From positions 744,001 through 808,000 of the forward strand of contig NZ_JBBVGT010000002.1 in assembly GCF_042159835.1 (NCBI RefSeq): 64,000 nt of DNA, in the 5' to 3' direction. Shown here piece after piece: positions 15,190 to 24,378 of this stretch. The position numbers and the translations under genes were made by a program. Source of the stretch: Albibacterium profundi. GTDB taxonomy: Bacteria > Bacteroidota > Bacteroidia > Sphingobacteriales > Sphingobacteriaceae. The notes below the pieces were generated by a model. The model ran no database searches and had not been told where the DNA came from. It worked only from the letters and a program-made list of their open reading frames with translations. The first letter of the stretch is position 1. The number at the start of each line of letters is the position of its first letter.

Positions 15190-16515
15190 TTAACTAAGCT
15201 GGTCCTCCACAAAGCCCATAATCCGCTCAGTCGCCCCCGCCTGTTGCTGCACGTAGCCAACCGCACGATTTCCTGCCTCTATACGTACTTTATAATCCAT
15301 CAGTTCGTCCATGACAAGTATTAATTCCCGTTCGTTGCTGATCGAGTAAGCAGCTTTCGCCTGGATAAGATCTTTCGCTTCTTGGAATTTATGATAATTA
15401 GGGCCAAAAATAACCGGCATCCCATAAGCCGCGGCTTCCAGCGTATTGTGAATACCCACGCCAAAGCCCCCTCCGATGTAAGCGATATCGCCGTAGCCAT
15501 AAAGAGAGGAAAGCATCCCAACATTATCAATGATCAGAATCGGAGACTTATGTTCGGGAATCATATCAGCCTCGGTATCGGTATCATGATATGCTAAGTC
15601 CATATCTACTTCCCGCTGTTTCGACTGATCTCTTTTCAGTTGCTCAGTATGCATATAGTCGCTCAACTCGGAAAATAAGATCCCAGATGAAAATATTTTA
15701 CGTGTATAATCAATGCTTTCTTTGTTGACTTCATGCGGTGCGATGATCAATTTCCAGTCGGGAAAAACTTGATGAAGTGCCAATAAGCGCTCTAGATCCT
15801 GAGGCCAGGTACTGCCGGCAACCATCACCCGATGTCCTGTCGCAAAATATGATATAACTGGTAACTCACGAACATTTTTTGCAATCTTCACAACGCGGTC
15901 AAATCGGGTATCGCCACTTAAACTAACATTATCAAAACCAATCCCCTTCAAGAGTCGGACACTCTCCTGGTTTTGCACAAAAAAATGACTAATATAGGAT
16001 AACATTTGTCGAAAAAGGCCTCCATACCATTTAAAGAAAACCTGATCGGGCCTATAGATCGCCGACACCATATACAAGGGAATATTCTTAGCTTTCAATT
16101 CCCGGAAATAAAACAACCAATAGTCGTATTTTGTAAAGAAGACCATTTCAGGGTTGATTAACGCGACAAAACGCTTGGCATTAGACCGTGAATCAGCCGG
16201 CAAATAAAACACATGGTCCGCCAACGAGTAATTTCGCCTAATTTCATAGCCCGAAGGTGAAAAAAAGGTAATGACGATAGATTTATCCGGAAAACGCTTC
16301 TTAAACTCCTCTAACACAGACCGTCCTTGCTCGAATTCCCCCAGAGAAGCAAAATGAAACCAACTATGTTTCCTTGAGCTATCTACTTCGTTTTTAATCT
16401 TCTCCAGCAGTCCCTTTCGGCCGTCTACCCACTTTTTAGCTTTATTCCCAAAAATAGCACCGACTCGAATCAGAAAATGAAAAAAAGAAATACCAATGCT
16501 ATACAAAACTGTCAT
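15190..16515 (-). CDS. waaA: 3-deoxy-D-manno-octulosonate (KDO) transferase
   Basis: A roughly 440-residue GT30 glycosyltransferase that adds KDO to lipid A on the inner face of the inner membrane. Visible features are an N-terminal anchor (LYSIGISFFHFLIRVGAIFG), the KKWVDGRKG segment, WFHFASLGEFEQGRSV, and late GGGFGVGIHNTLEAAAYGMPVIFGP. The last phrase is the nucleotide-sugar site. I place the start at the internal Met giving MTVLYSIG, because this aligns with family N-termini; an ATG four codons upstream is also possible. A polar insert around residues 295-325 (rich in Lys, Asp, Glu) is lineage-specific. It is divergent from the nucleotide-sugar genes. Confidence 0.92.
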   Translation of the reverse strand: MTVLYSIGISFFHFLIRVGAIFGNKAKKWVDGRKGLLEKIKNEVDSSRKHSWFHFASLGEFEQGRSVLEEFKKRFPDKSIVITFFSPSGYEIRRNYSLADHVFYLPADSRSNAKRFVALINPEMVFFTKYDYWLFYFRELKAKNIPLYMVSAIYRPDQVFFKWYGGLFRQMLSYISHFFVQNQESVRLLKGIGFDNVSLSGDTRFDRVVKIAKNVRELPVISYFATGHRVMVAGSTWPQDLERLLALHQVFPDWKLIIAPHEVNKESIDYTRKIFSSGILFSELSDYMHTEQLKRDQSKQREVDMDLAYHDTDTEADMIPEHKSPILIIDNVGMLSSLYGYGDIAYIGGGFGVGIHNTLEAAAYGMPVIFGPNYHKFQEAKDLIQAKAAYSISNERELILVMDELMDYKVRIEAGNRAVGYVQQQAGATERIMGFVEDQLS

Positions 16516-16603
16516 AAAGGGAGCCAATTAATATTTTAATTAAAAGAACAACTAAAAATACAAATGTTTGCAAAAAATTTAATATTTTGTTTTTGCCAAA
16601 TTA

Positions 16604-16624
16604 ATTACCTTCGCCAAAGGTAAT
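16604..16624 (+). promoter_or_regulatory. Inverted repeat with promoter-like box before the SDR cluster
   Basis: attacctt (16604-16611) and aaggtaat (16617-16624) form an 8-bp perfect inverted repeat with loop cgcca. The sequence TACCTTCG inside it resembles the -7 box, and TTTG at 16586-16589 lies 16 nt upstream. It may be the operator/promoter of the three downstream SDR genes. Confidence 0.4.
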
Positions 16625-16644
16625 CATTATAATAAATCTCAATC

Positions 16645-17625
16645 ATGAATAGAAAACGGATTCTTATTACAGGCGCAGCGGGTTTCCTGGGCTCACACCT
16701 CTGCGACCGATTTATAGCTGAGGACTTTCATGTCATCGGTATGGATAATTTAATCACCGGTGACTTACGAAATATTGAACATCTATTCCCGCGCGAAAAT
16801 TTCGAATTCTATCGCCACGATGTTTCAACCTTTGTCCACGTTCCCGGCAAGCTCGATTACATCTTACACTTTGCATCACCTGCGAGCCCAATTGATTACC
16901 TAAAAATACCGATCCAAACCTTAAAGGTTGGTTCACTGGGCACGCACAATCTTCTTGGCCTTGCGCGTGCTAAAGGTGCTCGCATTCTGGTAGCCTCTAC
17001 ATCAGAAGTATATGGCGATCCAACCGTTAGTCCGCAAACTGAAGATTACTGGGGAAATGTCAATCCCGTTGGACCAAGGGGCGTTTATGATGAAGCTAAG
17101 CGTTTCCAGGAAGCCATCACCATGGCCTATCATACATTCCATAACTTAGAGACGCGCATTGTCCGAATTTTCAATACCTACGGCCCCAGAATGCGTCTGA
17201 ACGACGGTCGCGTACTACCGGCTTTTATTGGTCAAGCCCTCAGAGGAGAAGATTTAACTGTATTTGGTGACGGCACACAAACTAGATCATTTTGTTATGT
17301 AGACGATCAGGTAGAGGGAATATTCCGTCTGCTGATGAGCGATTATGCGCAACCGGTTAACATCGGCAATCCTGATGAAATTACCATTAACCAATTCGCT
17401 GAAGAGATCATCAAATTGACAGGAACCAAACAGCGTGTTGTTAATCATGCACTGCCGGTAGACGATCCCAAACAACGACGCCCCGATATCAGCAAAGCAA
17501 AAGAGCTGTTGGGCTGGTCTCCAAAAATAGACCGGAAAGAGGGTTTAAAGATTACATACGAATATTTTAAATCGCTTCCAGAACAAGAAATTAATCATAA
17601 AGACTTTTCGTATTACAATAAATAA
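16645..17625 (+). CDS. UDP-glucuronate decarboxylase-like SDR (UXS)
   Basis: A 326-residue extended short-chain dehydrogenase. The NAD-binding glycine motif is GAAGFLGSH (Gly10, Gly13, Gly16), the catalytic pair is Tyr148/Lys152 in GVYDEAKR, and STSEVYGDP precedes it. The phrase HFASPASPIDYLKIPIQTLKVGS is characteristic of UDP-xylose synthases, which convert UDP-glucuronate to UDP-xylose. It is the first of three consecutive nucleotide-sugar genes (next start 8 bp after this stop) and probably feeds cell-surface polysaccharide synthesis. Confidence 0.9.
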   Translation: MNRKRILITGAAGFLGSHLCDRFIAEDFHVIGMDNLITGDLRNIEHLFPRENFEFYRHDVSTFVHVPGKLDYILHFASPASPIDYLKIPIQTLKVGSLGTHNLLGLARAKGARILVASTSEVYGDPTVSPQTEDYWGNVNPVGPRGVYDEAKRFQEAITMAYHTFHNLETRIVRIFNTYGPRMRLNDGRVLPAFIGQALRGEDLTVFGDGTQTRSFCYVDDQVEGIFRLLMSDYAQPVNIGNPDEITINQFAEEIIKLTGTKQRVVNHALPVDDPKQRRPDISKAKELLGWSPKIDRKEGLKITYEYFKSLPEQEINHKDFSYYNK

Positions 17626-17633
17626 AAAATAAA

Positions 17634-18671
17634 ATGAAGAAAATTTTGGTAACCGGCGGAACGGGATATATCGGATCACATACCGTTGTTGAACTTTATG
17701 AAGCAGGCTATACACCGATCATCGTTGATAACCTATCCAACTCCAACATAGGTGTGCTGGGTCAGATTGAAAAAATAACAGGAAAGAAACCGGAATTCCA
17801 CAACTTTGATCTTTGCGATGAGAGAAAAGTCCAAGACTTTGTGAGTAGTAACCCCGATATTGAAGGCGTGATTCATTTTGCTGCTTACAAAGCCGTTGGT
17901 GAATCAGTTGAAAAACCATTGAAATATTATCACAACAATTTCTTTTCACTCATCAATCTACTTAATGCTTTTTCTGCTAAGCCGGTTAATTTCGTGTTTT
18001 CATCAAGCTGCACTGTTTATGGTCAACCCGACGAATTACCGGTAACCGAGGCAGCAGAAGTTAAACGGGCCGAGTCGCCTTACGGAAATACCAAACAGAT
18101 TGCAGAGGAGATCTTACGTGAATCAGCAGCGAGCAATTCGAACTTTCATATACTCTCACTTCGCTATTTCAATCCCGTAGGTGCACACAAAAGTGCTTTG
18201 ATTGGTGAATTACCGCTTGGTATTCCTCAAAACCTTGTACCTTTTATCACACAAACAGCCATTGGCAAGCGTGAAAAGATTACGGTATATGGGGATGACT
18301 ATAATACACCTGACGGATCAGCTATCCGTGATTACATTCATGTGGTCGACTTAGCTAAAGCACACGTAGCAGCCATCCAATTGCTTGAGCAGGGAGGCAA
18401 CAATAAAAACTACGATGTCTTTAATATCGGAACCGGCAAGGGAAGCTCGGTTCTCGAAGTTATTAACGCATTTGAAAAAGCAACAGGCGAAAAATTAAAT
18501 TATCAGATCGGCGCACGTCGGAGTGGCGATATCGAAAAGGTGTGGGGCGATGTGAGCAAATCAAGCAAAGAACTAGGATGGAAAGCTGAATTGGACATCG
18601 AGGAAATGATGCGTTCAGCTTGGGCCTGGGAAGTATATTTGAAGGACGTAAACCCATTTGATACGGAATAA
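17634..18671 (+). CDS. galE: UDP-glucose 4-epimerase
   Basis: A 345-residue extended SDR that interconverts UDP-glucose and UDP-galactose. The NAD motif GGTGYIGSH is at residues 8-16, SSSCTVYG lies near residue 123-130, and the catalytic Tyr150/Lys154 pair lies in SPYGNTKQ. The length is typical of GalE. It starts 8 bp after the upstream SDR gene and ends 4 bp before the ATG of the next, consistent with one operon supplying activated sugars. Confidence 0.94.
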   Translation: MKKILVTGGTGYIGSHTVVELYEAGYTPIIVDNLSNSNIGVLGQIEKITGKKPEFHNFDLCDERKVQDFVSSNPDIEGVIHFAAYKAVGESVEKPLKYYHNNFFSLINLLNAFSAKPVNFVFSSSCTVYGQPDELPVTEAAEVKRAESPYGNTKQIAEEILRESAASNSNFHILSLRYFNPVGAHKSALIGELPLGIPQNLVPFITQTAIGKREKITVYGDDYNTPDGSAIRDYIHVVDLAKAHVAAIQLLEQGGNNKNYDVFNIGTGKGSSVLEVINAFEKATGEKLNYQIGARRSGDIEKVWGDVSKSSKELGWKAELDIEEMMRSAWAWEVYLKDVNPFDTE

Positions 18672-18675
18672 CATC

Positions 18676-19725
18676 ATGAAAAAAATTATCATCACCGGCG
18701 GAGCGGGTTTTATAGGCTCCCATGTGGTTCGTCGAATGGTGACCACCTACCCTGATTATGAGATTATCAACTTGGACAAACTCACCTATGCGGGGAATCT
18801 AGAAAACTTAAAGGATATCGAAGACAAAGCCAACTATCGCTTTATCAAAGGTGATATTGTTGATGCGGACTTCATCGACCGTCTATTCGAAGAAGAAAAA
18901 CCGGATGGCATTATCCATCTAGCTGCGGAATCACATGTAGACCGCTCCATCAGTGATCCTTCTGCTTTTGTGATGACCAATGTGATCGGGACGGTTAACT
19001 TGCTGAATGCTGCGCGCAATAATTGGGAGGGCGCTTATGACCAACATCGCTTCTATCATGTGTCAACCGACGAGGTGTACGGAGCCCTGGGAGCCGAAGG
19101 GCTTTTTACTGAAGAGACGAGCTATGACCCGCATTCGCCCTACTCGGCTTCAAAGGCAAGCTCTGACCACTTTGTTCGCGCTTATGGCGACACCTACGGT
19201 TTGAATATCGTTATTTCCAATTGTTCCAATAATTATGGGTCGCATCATTTCCCGGAAAAACTGATTCCTCTAGCTATCAACAATATCAAGCATAACCAAC
19301 CTATCCCGATTTATGGAAAAGGCGAGAATGTACGCGACTGGCTATGGGTTGAGGATCATGCACGGGCGATCGACTTGATCTATCACAAAGCGGCCGGCGG
19401 GTCCACTTACAATATCGGCGGCCATAATGAATGGACGAACATCGATCTGATTCATTTACTTTGCGAGATCATGGATCGGAAACTAAATCGTCCACAAGGC
19501 AGTTCTGCTGAACTCATTACCTATGTGACCGATCGCGCCGGACATGATTTGCGTTATGCTATCGACTCAAGTAAATTACAGAAAGACCTAGGGTGGACAC
19601 CCAGCATTACCTTTGAAGAAGGGCTGGAGAAGACAGTCGACTGGTTCCTTGAAAACGGAGAATGGCTGGAAAATGTGACGAGCGGACAGTACTTGGAATA
19701 CTATAAACAGCAATATAAAGACTAA
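18676..19725 (+). CDS. rfbB: dTDP-glucose 4,6-dehydratase
   Basis: An extended SDR of about 349 residues catalysing dTDP-glucose to dTDP-4-keto-6-deoxyglucose, the first shared step of dTDP-rhamnose and related sugars. Seen are ITGGAGFIGSHVV, HLAAESHVDRSI, STDEVYGALG and the YSASKASSDH catalytic stretch. I start it at ATG 18676 (MKKIIITGG); the longer frame starting at 18658 would overlap galE and add MIRNNI without family support. The remaining rhamnose genes are not in this window. Confidence 0.93.
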   Translation: MKKIIITGGAGFIGSHVVRRMVTTYPDYEIINLDKLTYAGNLENLKDIEDKANYRFIKGDIVDADFIDRLFEEEKPDGIIHLAAESHVDRSISDPSAFVMTNVIGTVNLLNAARNNWEGAYDQHRFYHVSTDEVYGALGAEGLFTEETSYDPHSPYSASKASSDHFVRAYGDTYGLNIVISNCSNNYGSHHFPEKLIPLAINNIKHNQPIPIYGKGENVRDWLWVEDHARAIDLIYHKAAGGSTYNIGGHNEWTNIDLIHLLCEIMDRKLNRPQGSSAELITYVTDRAGHDLRYAIDSSKLQKDLGWTPSITFEEGLEKTVDWFLENGEWLENVTSGQYLEYYKQQYKD

Positions 19726-19753
19726 CGGATACAGGTAAAATATTCTGAATGAT

Positions 19754-21001
19754 TTATTCGTATCGCAAGGCCTCCACAGGGTCTAGCTTGGAGGCTTTCG
19801 ATGCGGGATAAAAACCAGAAATCACGCCGACGATAACACAGACGGCGATACCTACCACCATCCATAGCCAAGGAATGAGGAAGCTGGCACCCAATATAAG
19901 GGCGACACCATTTCCTATAATCAAGCCAAGAGCAATTCCAGCTATCCCTCCCATAATACAGATCACAATCGCCTCTGTAAGAAACTGGCGTCTGATTAAT
20001 TGTGGATTGGCACCCACCGCCTTTCGCAGTCCTATTTCGCGAGTACGTTCGCTTACCGAAACCAACATAATATTCATAAGACCAATCGACGCCCCGACCA
20101 AGGTAATTAATCCAATCACTATAGCACCCATTGTAATATAAGCCAAATTACTCATCAGGGTCTGTACGATGGCATCACTCTTCGTAATCTCAAAATTATT
20201 TTCCTGTTTAACCTCCACGCCACGAATATTTCTAAAGAGGGCTGTCGCCTCACCAATTCCGGCATCCATCATTTCAGGCCGATCCAACATAACCGTGATG
20301 GTATAAGACGGTCTGGTTGCTGGCATAATAGCCCTTGCCCTTACCAAAGGAATAATGGTTGTATTATCGCCACCCATTCCAGCACTTGATCCCTTGTCTT
20401 CCAATACACCAATAATGGTAAAACGCATATTCCCGATGGTGATGATTTTATTCAGCGGATCTTCATTATTCTTAAAAAGACTGCTTTTGATCTTCGATCC
20501 AATGATGACAACGTTCGTTCCGAGCTCTAGTTCGCGCGAAGTAAAATTACGTCCCAACCCCAGTTTATAACCACCAGTTTCCAGAAAATGAGCATCTCCT
20601 CCCTGAACCGAAACATTCGGATTAGTCTTCTCACTTCCATATTTGACCGTTGAGCCGCCTGTTACCCATACCTTAACCGACACCTTCGCCGGAAAAGTAA
20701 ATTCATCACGAAAGGCAACCGCTTCATCATAGGTGATATTAGGATAAGTTTTCGGTCGCTCACCTTGTCCGCCAATACGGATATTGAGTCCTCTATTCTG
20801 GATATTAAAGGCGCTGGAGCCCATCGCCGAGAATGATTCGGTCATCGATTTCTCAATAGCGTCAATCGACGTAAGAATCCCCACCAATGCGGTGATCCCA
20901 ATAGCAATAATTAAAGCAGTCAAAAATGCGCGCAGGCGATTGCTCCCGATGGATTGCAGCGAGATTTTGACCGTTTCACGCAAAGACATTTTTACTGCCA
21001 T
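19754..21001 (-). CDS. ABC transporter permease, MacB/FtsX type
   Basis: A 415-residue MacB-like permease: one helix at about residues 20-45, a large periplasmic MacB_PCD domain (about 50-265), then three helices in the C-terminal FtsX domain. The sequence SERTREIGLRKAVGA before the second helix is the conserved coupling motif. Such permeases work as mechanotransmitters exporting lipoproteins, peptides or antibiotics. No ATPase gene lies beside it, which is unusual because the partner is normally adjacent. It ends with DPVEALRYE, the typical C-terminus. Confidence 0.9.
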   Translation of the reverse strand: MAVKMSLRETVKISLQSIGSNRLRAFLTALIIAIGITALVGILTSIDAIEKSMTESFSAMGSSAFNIQNRGLNIRIGGQGERPKTYPNITYDEAVAFRDEFTFPAKVSVKVWVTGGSTVKYGSEKTNPNVSVQGGDAHFLETGGYKLGLGRNFTSRELELGTNVVIIGSKIKSSLFKNNEDPLNKIITIGNMRFTIIGVLEDKGSSAGMGGDNTTIIPLVRARAIMPATRPSYTITVMLDRPEMMDAGIGEATALFRNIRGVEVKQENNFEITKSDAIVQTLMSNLAYITMGAIVIGLITLVGASIGLMNIMLVSVSERTREIGLRKAVGANPQLIRRQFLTEAIVICIMGGIAGIALGLIIGNGVALILGASFLIPWLWMVVGIAVCVIVGVISGFYPASKASKLDPVEALRYE

Positions 21002-21059
21002 AAAATTACTGTTTTACGTTAGACCGTCCTCGGATACGAATGTTACAGAAAGAAGAAGA

Positions 21060-22358
21060 TTAGGCTGGATTTTCTCCGCGCTGCAGCTCAAACACGGTAA
21101 TCTCAGGCAAAATACCGACACGTCCGGGATAGCCTAGGAAGCCAAAACCGGTGTTAACATAAAGCTGTTGTCGCCCCTCCTGATACAGACCAGCCCACTC
21201 TTTATAAATATACTGAACCGGGCTCCATTGGAAGCTTTTAGTACGGACACCAAACTGCATCCCGTGTGTATGACCACTAAACGTAGCATCCACATCCGGA
21301 TGATCCAGTATTTGCGCGCGCCAATGTGATGGATCATGAGAAAGCAATAGCTTCACAGGCATATCTTCCGTTCCTACTAGTGCCTCTTTCAAATCACCAT
21401 ATTTCGGGAAGCGCGTTCCAGCACCCCAGTTTTCGACACCAATGATACCAATTTCCTCATTGTCAACCTTCAGCTTGCGATTTTCATCCAATAGCAAGTC
21501 CCAACCCATCTCACGTTGCGCCTTTTTAATCAGCTCCAAGTTCCGCGCTTTCTCGGGAGATGGTGCATGACCAAAGTGATATTCGCCATAGTCATGGTTA
21601 CCTAAAACCGAGTAAATACCCAGTGGAGCCTTTAGTTTTGCAAAAATATCTTTATAGTCTTTCAACTCAGACGCAAGATTATTAACCAAATCACCTGTAA
21701 AGAAGATCACATCAGGCTTTTCACCCAAGACCTTCTCAATGCCTCCCAAGACCGCCTTCTGATTATAAAAGCTTCCCGAGTGTATGTCAGACAGCTGAAC
21801 AAGTTTCATCCCATGAAAAGCCTTCGGCAACTTGGGTAAATACAACTTTTGTCTTCTCACCCGATAGTCGTATGCACCCGATACAATCCCCCAACTTAGC
21901 GTCGTGAAGGGCACAGCTGCTAGTACGATCCCTGTCTTGGCCAAGAAATCCGATCTAGAAATCCCCTTCTTCTTCTCATTCAGCAGCGCGCCTTCTTCGG
22001 GCAGCTTGTCGCTCACCTCAGCTGGCAAAGGCTCGCCGGCATCCCGATTCTTATTAAAGAGCCGTCTCGTCACCCATAGCGCTCCGCGCCGTACATCGTC
22101 AATTAGAAAAAATAGAGCGAAGACTACTTTGGTAACGAACGTAATAAAGAAAGCCACAAGGACGATCGACCGGACGGTTAGTCGCAGATCCAGATAAACC
22201 GTCGCAATAATCCCAATAAATAATAGTACCGAATATGTCCACCAAAGTATAGAAAAGACCCTTGATTTCGCCCACTTAATATTCGTGGCGCGTAAAGCCT
22301 TATAGATATAAATATCTAAAACGAGGAGAATAATCGAATTTAAGATGATAAATCTCAT
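21060..22358 (-). CDS. Membrane-anchored metallophosphoesterase (YaeI-like)
   Basis: A 432-residue protein with about four N-terminal membrane helices and a calcineurin-like phosphoesterase domain from about residue 180. The metal-binding motifs are in order: DIHSG, GDLVNN, GNHDYG and GHTHG. YaeI-like relatives hydrolyse UDP-2,3-diacylglucosamine or other phosphodiesters; the exact substrate is uncertain. It is 58 bp downstream-oriented to the permease and 9 bp from hemH, all on the minus strand, so cotranscription with hemH is likely. Confidence 0.85.
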   Translation of the reverse strand: MRFIILNSIILLVLDIYIYKALRATNIKWAKSRVFSILWWTYSVLLFIGIIATVYLDLRLTVRSIVLVAFFITFVTKVVFALFFLIDDVRRGALWVTRRLFNKNRDAGEPLPAEVSDKLPEEGALLNEKKKGISRSDFLAKTGIVLAAVPFTTLSWGIVSGAYDYRVRRQKLYLPKLPKAFHGMKLVQLSDIHSGSFYNQKAVLGGIEKVLGEKPDVIFFTGDLVNNLASELKDYKDIFAKLKAPLGIYSVLGNHDYGEYHFGHAPSPEKARNLELIKKAQREMGWDLLLDENRKLKVDNEEIGIIGVENWGAGTRFPKYGDLKEALVGTEDMPVKLLLSHDPSHWRAQILDHPDVDATFSGHTHGMQFGVRTKSFQWSPVQYIYKEWAGLYQEGRQQLYVNTGFGFLGYPGRVGILPEITVFELQRGENPA

Positions 22359-22367
22359 GAATATGAC

Positions 22368-23402
22368 TTAGGCAAGTATTTGCTTTTCTTCTTTTAGCAC
22401 AAAGTTTTTTAAGATATCGATCCAACGAGGATCATCATTCAAACTTTCCACTAATTGCACTTTTTCTCCACCCGCTTCAACAAATTCCTCCTGATATTCA
22501 ACCGCAATCTCGTAAAGTGTTTCCAGACAGTCCGCCACAAAAGCCGGGCAAAAAACCAACAAACGTTTTTTACCTTCCTTCGCCAGTTCGTGAATCGTCT
22601 GACTGGTGAAGGGCTCTATCCACGGTTCCTTTCCTAAACGCGACTGGAAGCTTACCGTATATTGATCTTTCGTTAAGCCTAAATTCTCAGCAATCAAACG
22701 TGCGGTATCAAAACATTGTGCCGAATAACAAAAGTAATTCTTATCTGTAATCGTTTGGCAGCAGTCGGCGCCTTTCAAGCAATGCAGTTTCGTGTCATCT
22801 GCTTTTAACAATTGGCGTTGAGGCAATCCATGAAAACTAAAGATCACATGATCATAATTTTCGACACCGTATTTACGACCATTATCAGCAAAAATATCAA
22901 TCATTTCCGGCAGATTATGGTAAGAGTTCATGAAGTTGATTGCTGGAATCACCTGCCATTTACTAACAATCTCCATAACCTTTTGATGCACAGAACCGGT
23001 AGTTGCTGAAGCATACTGCGGAAACAATGGTATCACCTGAATAGACTTCACCTTTTGAGCCCGCAGTTCGTTGAGAGCCGACTCAATTGACGGCTTCTGG
23101 TAGCGCATCCCCAGCGCAACTACGTATTCATCGCCCAACAGTTCCTGCAGTCTTTCTTTATTCTGCATACCGTAGATCAACAATGGCGAACCTTCATCTG
23201 TCCAAATGGCCTTGTAAATCTTTGCAGACTGCGGAGCACGAAAAGGAATAATAGCACCACGCACCAATAAGTTTCTTGGGATCGGCTTGATATCAATTAC
23301 CCGTCCGTCCATCAAGAACTCATCTAAGTACCTACGAACATCTGAAACCGATGGGCTGTCGGGGGTGCCCAGATTTATTAACAATATTCCCTTTTTCATC
23401 AT
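22368..23402 (-). CDS. hemH: Ferrochelatase
   Basis: A 344-residue HemH that inserts Fe2+ into protoporphyrin IX. Visible are KKGILLINLGTPDSP at the start, the FSFHGLPQR motif with the catalytic His near residue 190, and PWIEPFT later. A Cys-rich stretch (CLKGADCCQTI) after it is common in Bacteroidota ferrochelatases. Two adjacent ATGs begin the frame; either could be used. A TAACTTTG promoter box lies immediately upstream. Confidence 0.95.
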   Translation of the reverse strand: MMKKGILLINLGTPDSPSVSDVRRYLDEFLMDGRVIDIKPIPRNLLVRGAIIPFRAPQSAKIYKAIWTDEGSPLLIYGMQNKERLQELLGDEYVVALGMRYQKPSIESALNELRAQKVKSIQVIPLFPQYASATTGSVHQKVMEIVSKWQVIPAINFMNSYHNLPEMIDIFADNGRKYGVENYDHVIFSFHGLPQRQLLKADDTKLHCLKGADCCQTITDKNYFCYSAQCFDTARLIAENLGLTKDQYTVSFQSRLGKEPWIEPFTSQTIHELAKEGKKRLLVFCPAFVADCLETLYEIAVEYQEEFVEAGGEKVQLVESLNDDPRWIDILKNFVLKEEKQILA

Positions 23403-23406
23403 GCCG

Positions 23407-23414
23407 CAAAGTTA
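23407..23414 (-). promoter_or_regulatory. Candidate -7 box TAACTTTG of hemH
   Basis: On the minus strand TAACTTTG matches TAnnTTTG and ends 4 nt before the first ATG of hemH. A TTTG at the 19-nt distance is not present, so it is half supported. Confidence 0.45.
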
Positions 23415-23472
23415 CGAAAACCAAGAAATTAAGAAGTAAACTTGTGATAATCGGAGATTAATATGACCCAAA

Positions 23473-24321
23473 TCAATATTTTATTAGTTCATCACGAACA
23501 TTTTCCATCAACCACATAGGCGTGGAGGTTGCCCCGCATATACCTACACGGTCATTTTCCTGAAAGATGGTAGCGTCTAATTCGCTCGGGTCAGAGATAA
23601 AGTATGTATTCGGATTCGCTTTCAAACACACATCATAAAGAACCTTACCATTTGAAGACTTCTTGCCTGCTACAAAGACAATTTTATCATAGCCTTGAGC
23701 AAAGGTACCCAAATCTTCATAGCGACTAGAAACTTGGCGACATATCGTGTCATTCGCACGCACATCATAACCCCTGTTCAAGAGCTCCTCTTTGATTTCA
23801 TAAAACTTATCGGTACTCTTGGTCGTTTGGCTATATAGCGTAAATTTTTGTGGCAAGTCCACATGATCCAACTCTGCTATATCTTGAAAGACAATGGCCT
23901 CTCCATTCGTTTGCCCCTGCAGACCGATCACTTCGGCGTGCCCATGTTTCCCAAAGATCAGCACCTTCTCCTTTTCATCAAAGGTGGTTTTGATACGATT
24001 CTGAAGTTTCAGCACAACCGGACATGAAGCATCAATCAGCGTAATATTATTCTCAAGCGCAATCCTATAAGTCTCCGGTGCCTCACCATGAGCGCGAATC
24101 AATACCTTCTCATTCTTTAAATTCGGCAAATCTTCATGACCAATAATGCGGAGACCTTTGTCTTTTAGTCGCACTACCTCTTTATCATTGTGAACAATAT
24201 CTCCTAGACAATACAGATAGCCATCCTCTTCCAAAATCTCCTCGGCCATATCAATAGCGTAAACAACACCAAAGCAGAAACCAGAGTCTTTATCGATTGA
24301 TACTGATAAGTTTAATCCCAT
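23473..24321 (-). CDS. ispH: 4-hydroxy-3-methylbut-2-enyl diphosphate reductase
   Basis: The last enzyme of the MEP isoprenoid pathway, an iron-sulfur protein making IPP and DMAPP. The three cluster cysteines are recognisable in SGFCFGV, DASCPVV and DTICRQV, and SSNGKVL plus GICGATSTP are conserved. I start it at ATG 24321 (MGLNLSVSI). The longer frame would begin at a TTG that lies inside a TATCTTTG promoter box, so it cannot be the start. It belongs to the minus-strand run with hemH. Confidence 0.95.
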   Translation of the reverse strand: MGLNLSVSIDKDSGFCFGVVYAIDMAEEILEEDGYLYCLGDIVHNDKEVVRLKDKGLRIIGHEDLPNLKNEKVLIRAHGEAPETYRIALENNITLIDASCPVVLKLQNRIKTTFDEKEKVLIFGKHGHAEVIGLQGQTNGEAIVFQDIAELDHVDLPQKFTLYSQTTKSTDKFYEIKEELLNRGYDVRANDTICRQVSSRYEDLGTFAQGYDKIVFVAGKKSSNGKVLYDVCLKANPNTYFISDPSELDATIFQENDRVGICGATSTPMWLMENVRDELIKY

Positions 24322-24327
24322 GACATA

Positions 24328-24335
24328 CAAAGATA
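24328..24335 (-). promoter_or_regulatory. Candidate -7 box TATCTTTG of ispH
   Basis: A perfect TAnnTTTG on the minus strand, ending 6 nt before the ispH ATG. It decides the start codon of ispH. No clear -33 TTTG is seen. Confidence 0.5.
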
Positions 24336-24378
24336 AGCAATTGCGCTATATTTAGCTAGCACTCTATTTTCTAGCACT

